Below are positions 13,951 through 14,319 of a stretch of 14,319 bases of DNA, one piece after another. Location of the stretch: the NCBI GenBank assembly GCA_964647705.1, contig CAZYIW010000032.1, forward strand, positions 1 to 14,319, given 5' to 3'. The notes under the pieces were generated by a model that made no database searches, had not been told where the DNA came from, and saw nothing but the letters and a program-made list of their open reading frames with translations. A program made the position numbers and the translations under genes. Position 1 is the first letter of the stretch. The number at the start of each line of letters is the position of its first letter. The DNA comes from CAZYIW01 sp964647705. Its GTDB lineage: Bacteria > Pseudomonadota > Gammaproteobacteria > PS1 > Pseudothioglobaceae.

Positions 13951-13966
13951 TTTAAAAAACTATCCA

Positions 13967-14319
13967 ATGTCTGATTTAAAAAATCAAATTGTCGAAGACA
14001 TGAAATCGGCAATGAAGGCAAAGGACACACAAAGCCTTAAAGCCATTCGCATGCTACTTGGGGCTATCAAACAAAAAGAGATTGATGAACGCATCGAGCT
14101 GGATGATGCAGCAGTTTTGAGCGTGGTTCAAAAAATGGTCAAACAACGCAAAGACTCAATCTCACAGTTCAAAGATGCTGGCAGAGATGATTTAGTTGCG
14201 GGCGAAGAAGCGGAGCTAGTGGTTATTAATAACTACATGCCAGCACAAATGAGCGAGGCAGAAATCGAAGCCGCGGTTGATCAGGTAATCTCCGATATAG
14301 GCGCCAGCTCAATGCAAGA
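13967..14319 (+). CDS. yqeY: YqeY/GatB-related protein, 5' part (runs off the right edge)
   Basis: The reading frame from the ATG at 13967 stays open to the window end, giving 117 residues of a family usually about 150 long. MSDLKNQIVEDMKSAMKAKD, then LKAIRMLLGAIKQKEID and AELVVINNYMPAQMSEAEIE are typical of YqeY proteins. These resemble the helical tail domain of the amidotransferase subunit GatB and are often encoded between rpsU and dnaG. The biochemical role of YqeY is not established; a tRNA-dependent amidotransferase link is inferred from similarity. It begins 16 bases after rpsU and has no recognisable Shine-Dalgarno site, which suggests coupled translation. dnaG and rpoD may follow beyond the window. 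Confidence 0.92.
   Translation, partial: MSDLKNQIVEDMKSAMKAKDTQSLKAIRMLLGAIKQKEIDERIELDDAAVLSVVQKMVKQRKDSISQFKDAGRDDLVAGEEAELVVINNYMPAQMSEAEIEAAVDQVISDIGASSMQ

Overview
The window is one unbroken run of translation genes, all on the + strand: the bacterial S10, spc and alpha ribosomal-protein operons in canonical gammaproteobacterial order, followed by rpsU and the start of a yqeY-family gene. I count 31 protein genes (30 complete, the last cut by the right edge). I see no tRNA, rRNA, mobile element or CRISPR array. The longest gap without a gene is 115 bases (10807-10921). The DNA is AT-rich (about 40% GC by eye). The gene order, a zinc-free S14 and close similarity to E. coli proteins throughout point to a low-GC gammaproteobacterium. 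A sulfur-oxidising SUP05/Thioglobus-type lineage or symbiont relative is my best guess, but it is untested.

Layout. 7-5152, S10 block: rpsJ, rplC, rplD, rplW, rplB, rpsS, rplV, rpsC, rplP, rpmC, rpsQ. The rpsJ promoter and leader lie left of the window. 5180-10806, spc block: rplN, rplX, rplE, rpsN, rpsH, rplF, rplR, rpsE, rpmD, rplO, secY, rpmJ. Only 27 bases separate it from the S10 block and no credible promoter is visible there, so the two look fused. 10922-13721, alpha block: rpsM, rpsK, rpsD, rpoA, rplQ. It is preceded by an exact-consensus sigma-70 promoter and an AT-rich leader of about 75 nt. 13735-14319: rpsU and partial yqeY, genes that in other gammaproteobacteria belong to a separate rpsU-yqeY-dnaG-rpoD type cluster, here starting 13 bases after rplQ.

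Together these genes supply many proteins of both ribosomal subunits, the protein-export channel SecY and the alpha subunit of RNA polymerase. Most genes have a clear Shine-Dalgarno site 5-10 nt before the start. Several pairs overlap by 1 or 4 nt (rplD/rplW, rplP/rpmC, rpmC/rpsQ, rplN/rplX, rpsE/rpmD), implying translational coupling.

I found no novel biological system. The points worth a second look are low-complexity tails on three ribosomal proteins (an Ala/Lys/Glu C-terminal tail on L3 with an 11-residue duplication, a histone-H1-like Lys/Ala/Thr N-terminal tail on L30, and poly-Asn at the S5 N-terminus), the alpha promoter and its unusual leader, and the attachment of rpsU-yqeY to the alpha operon.
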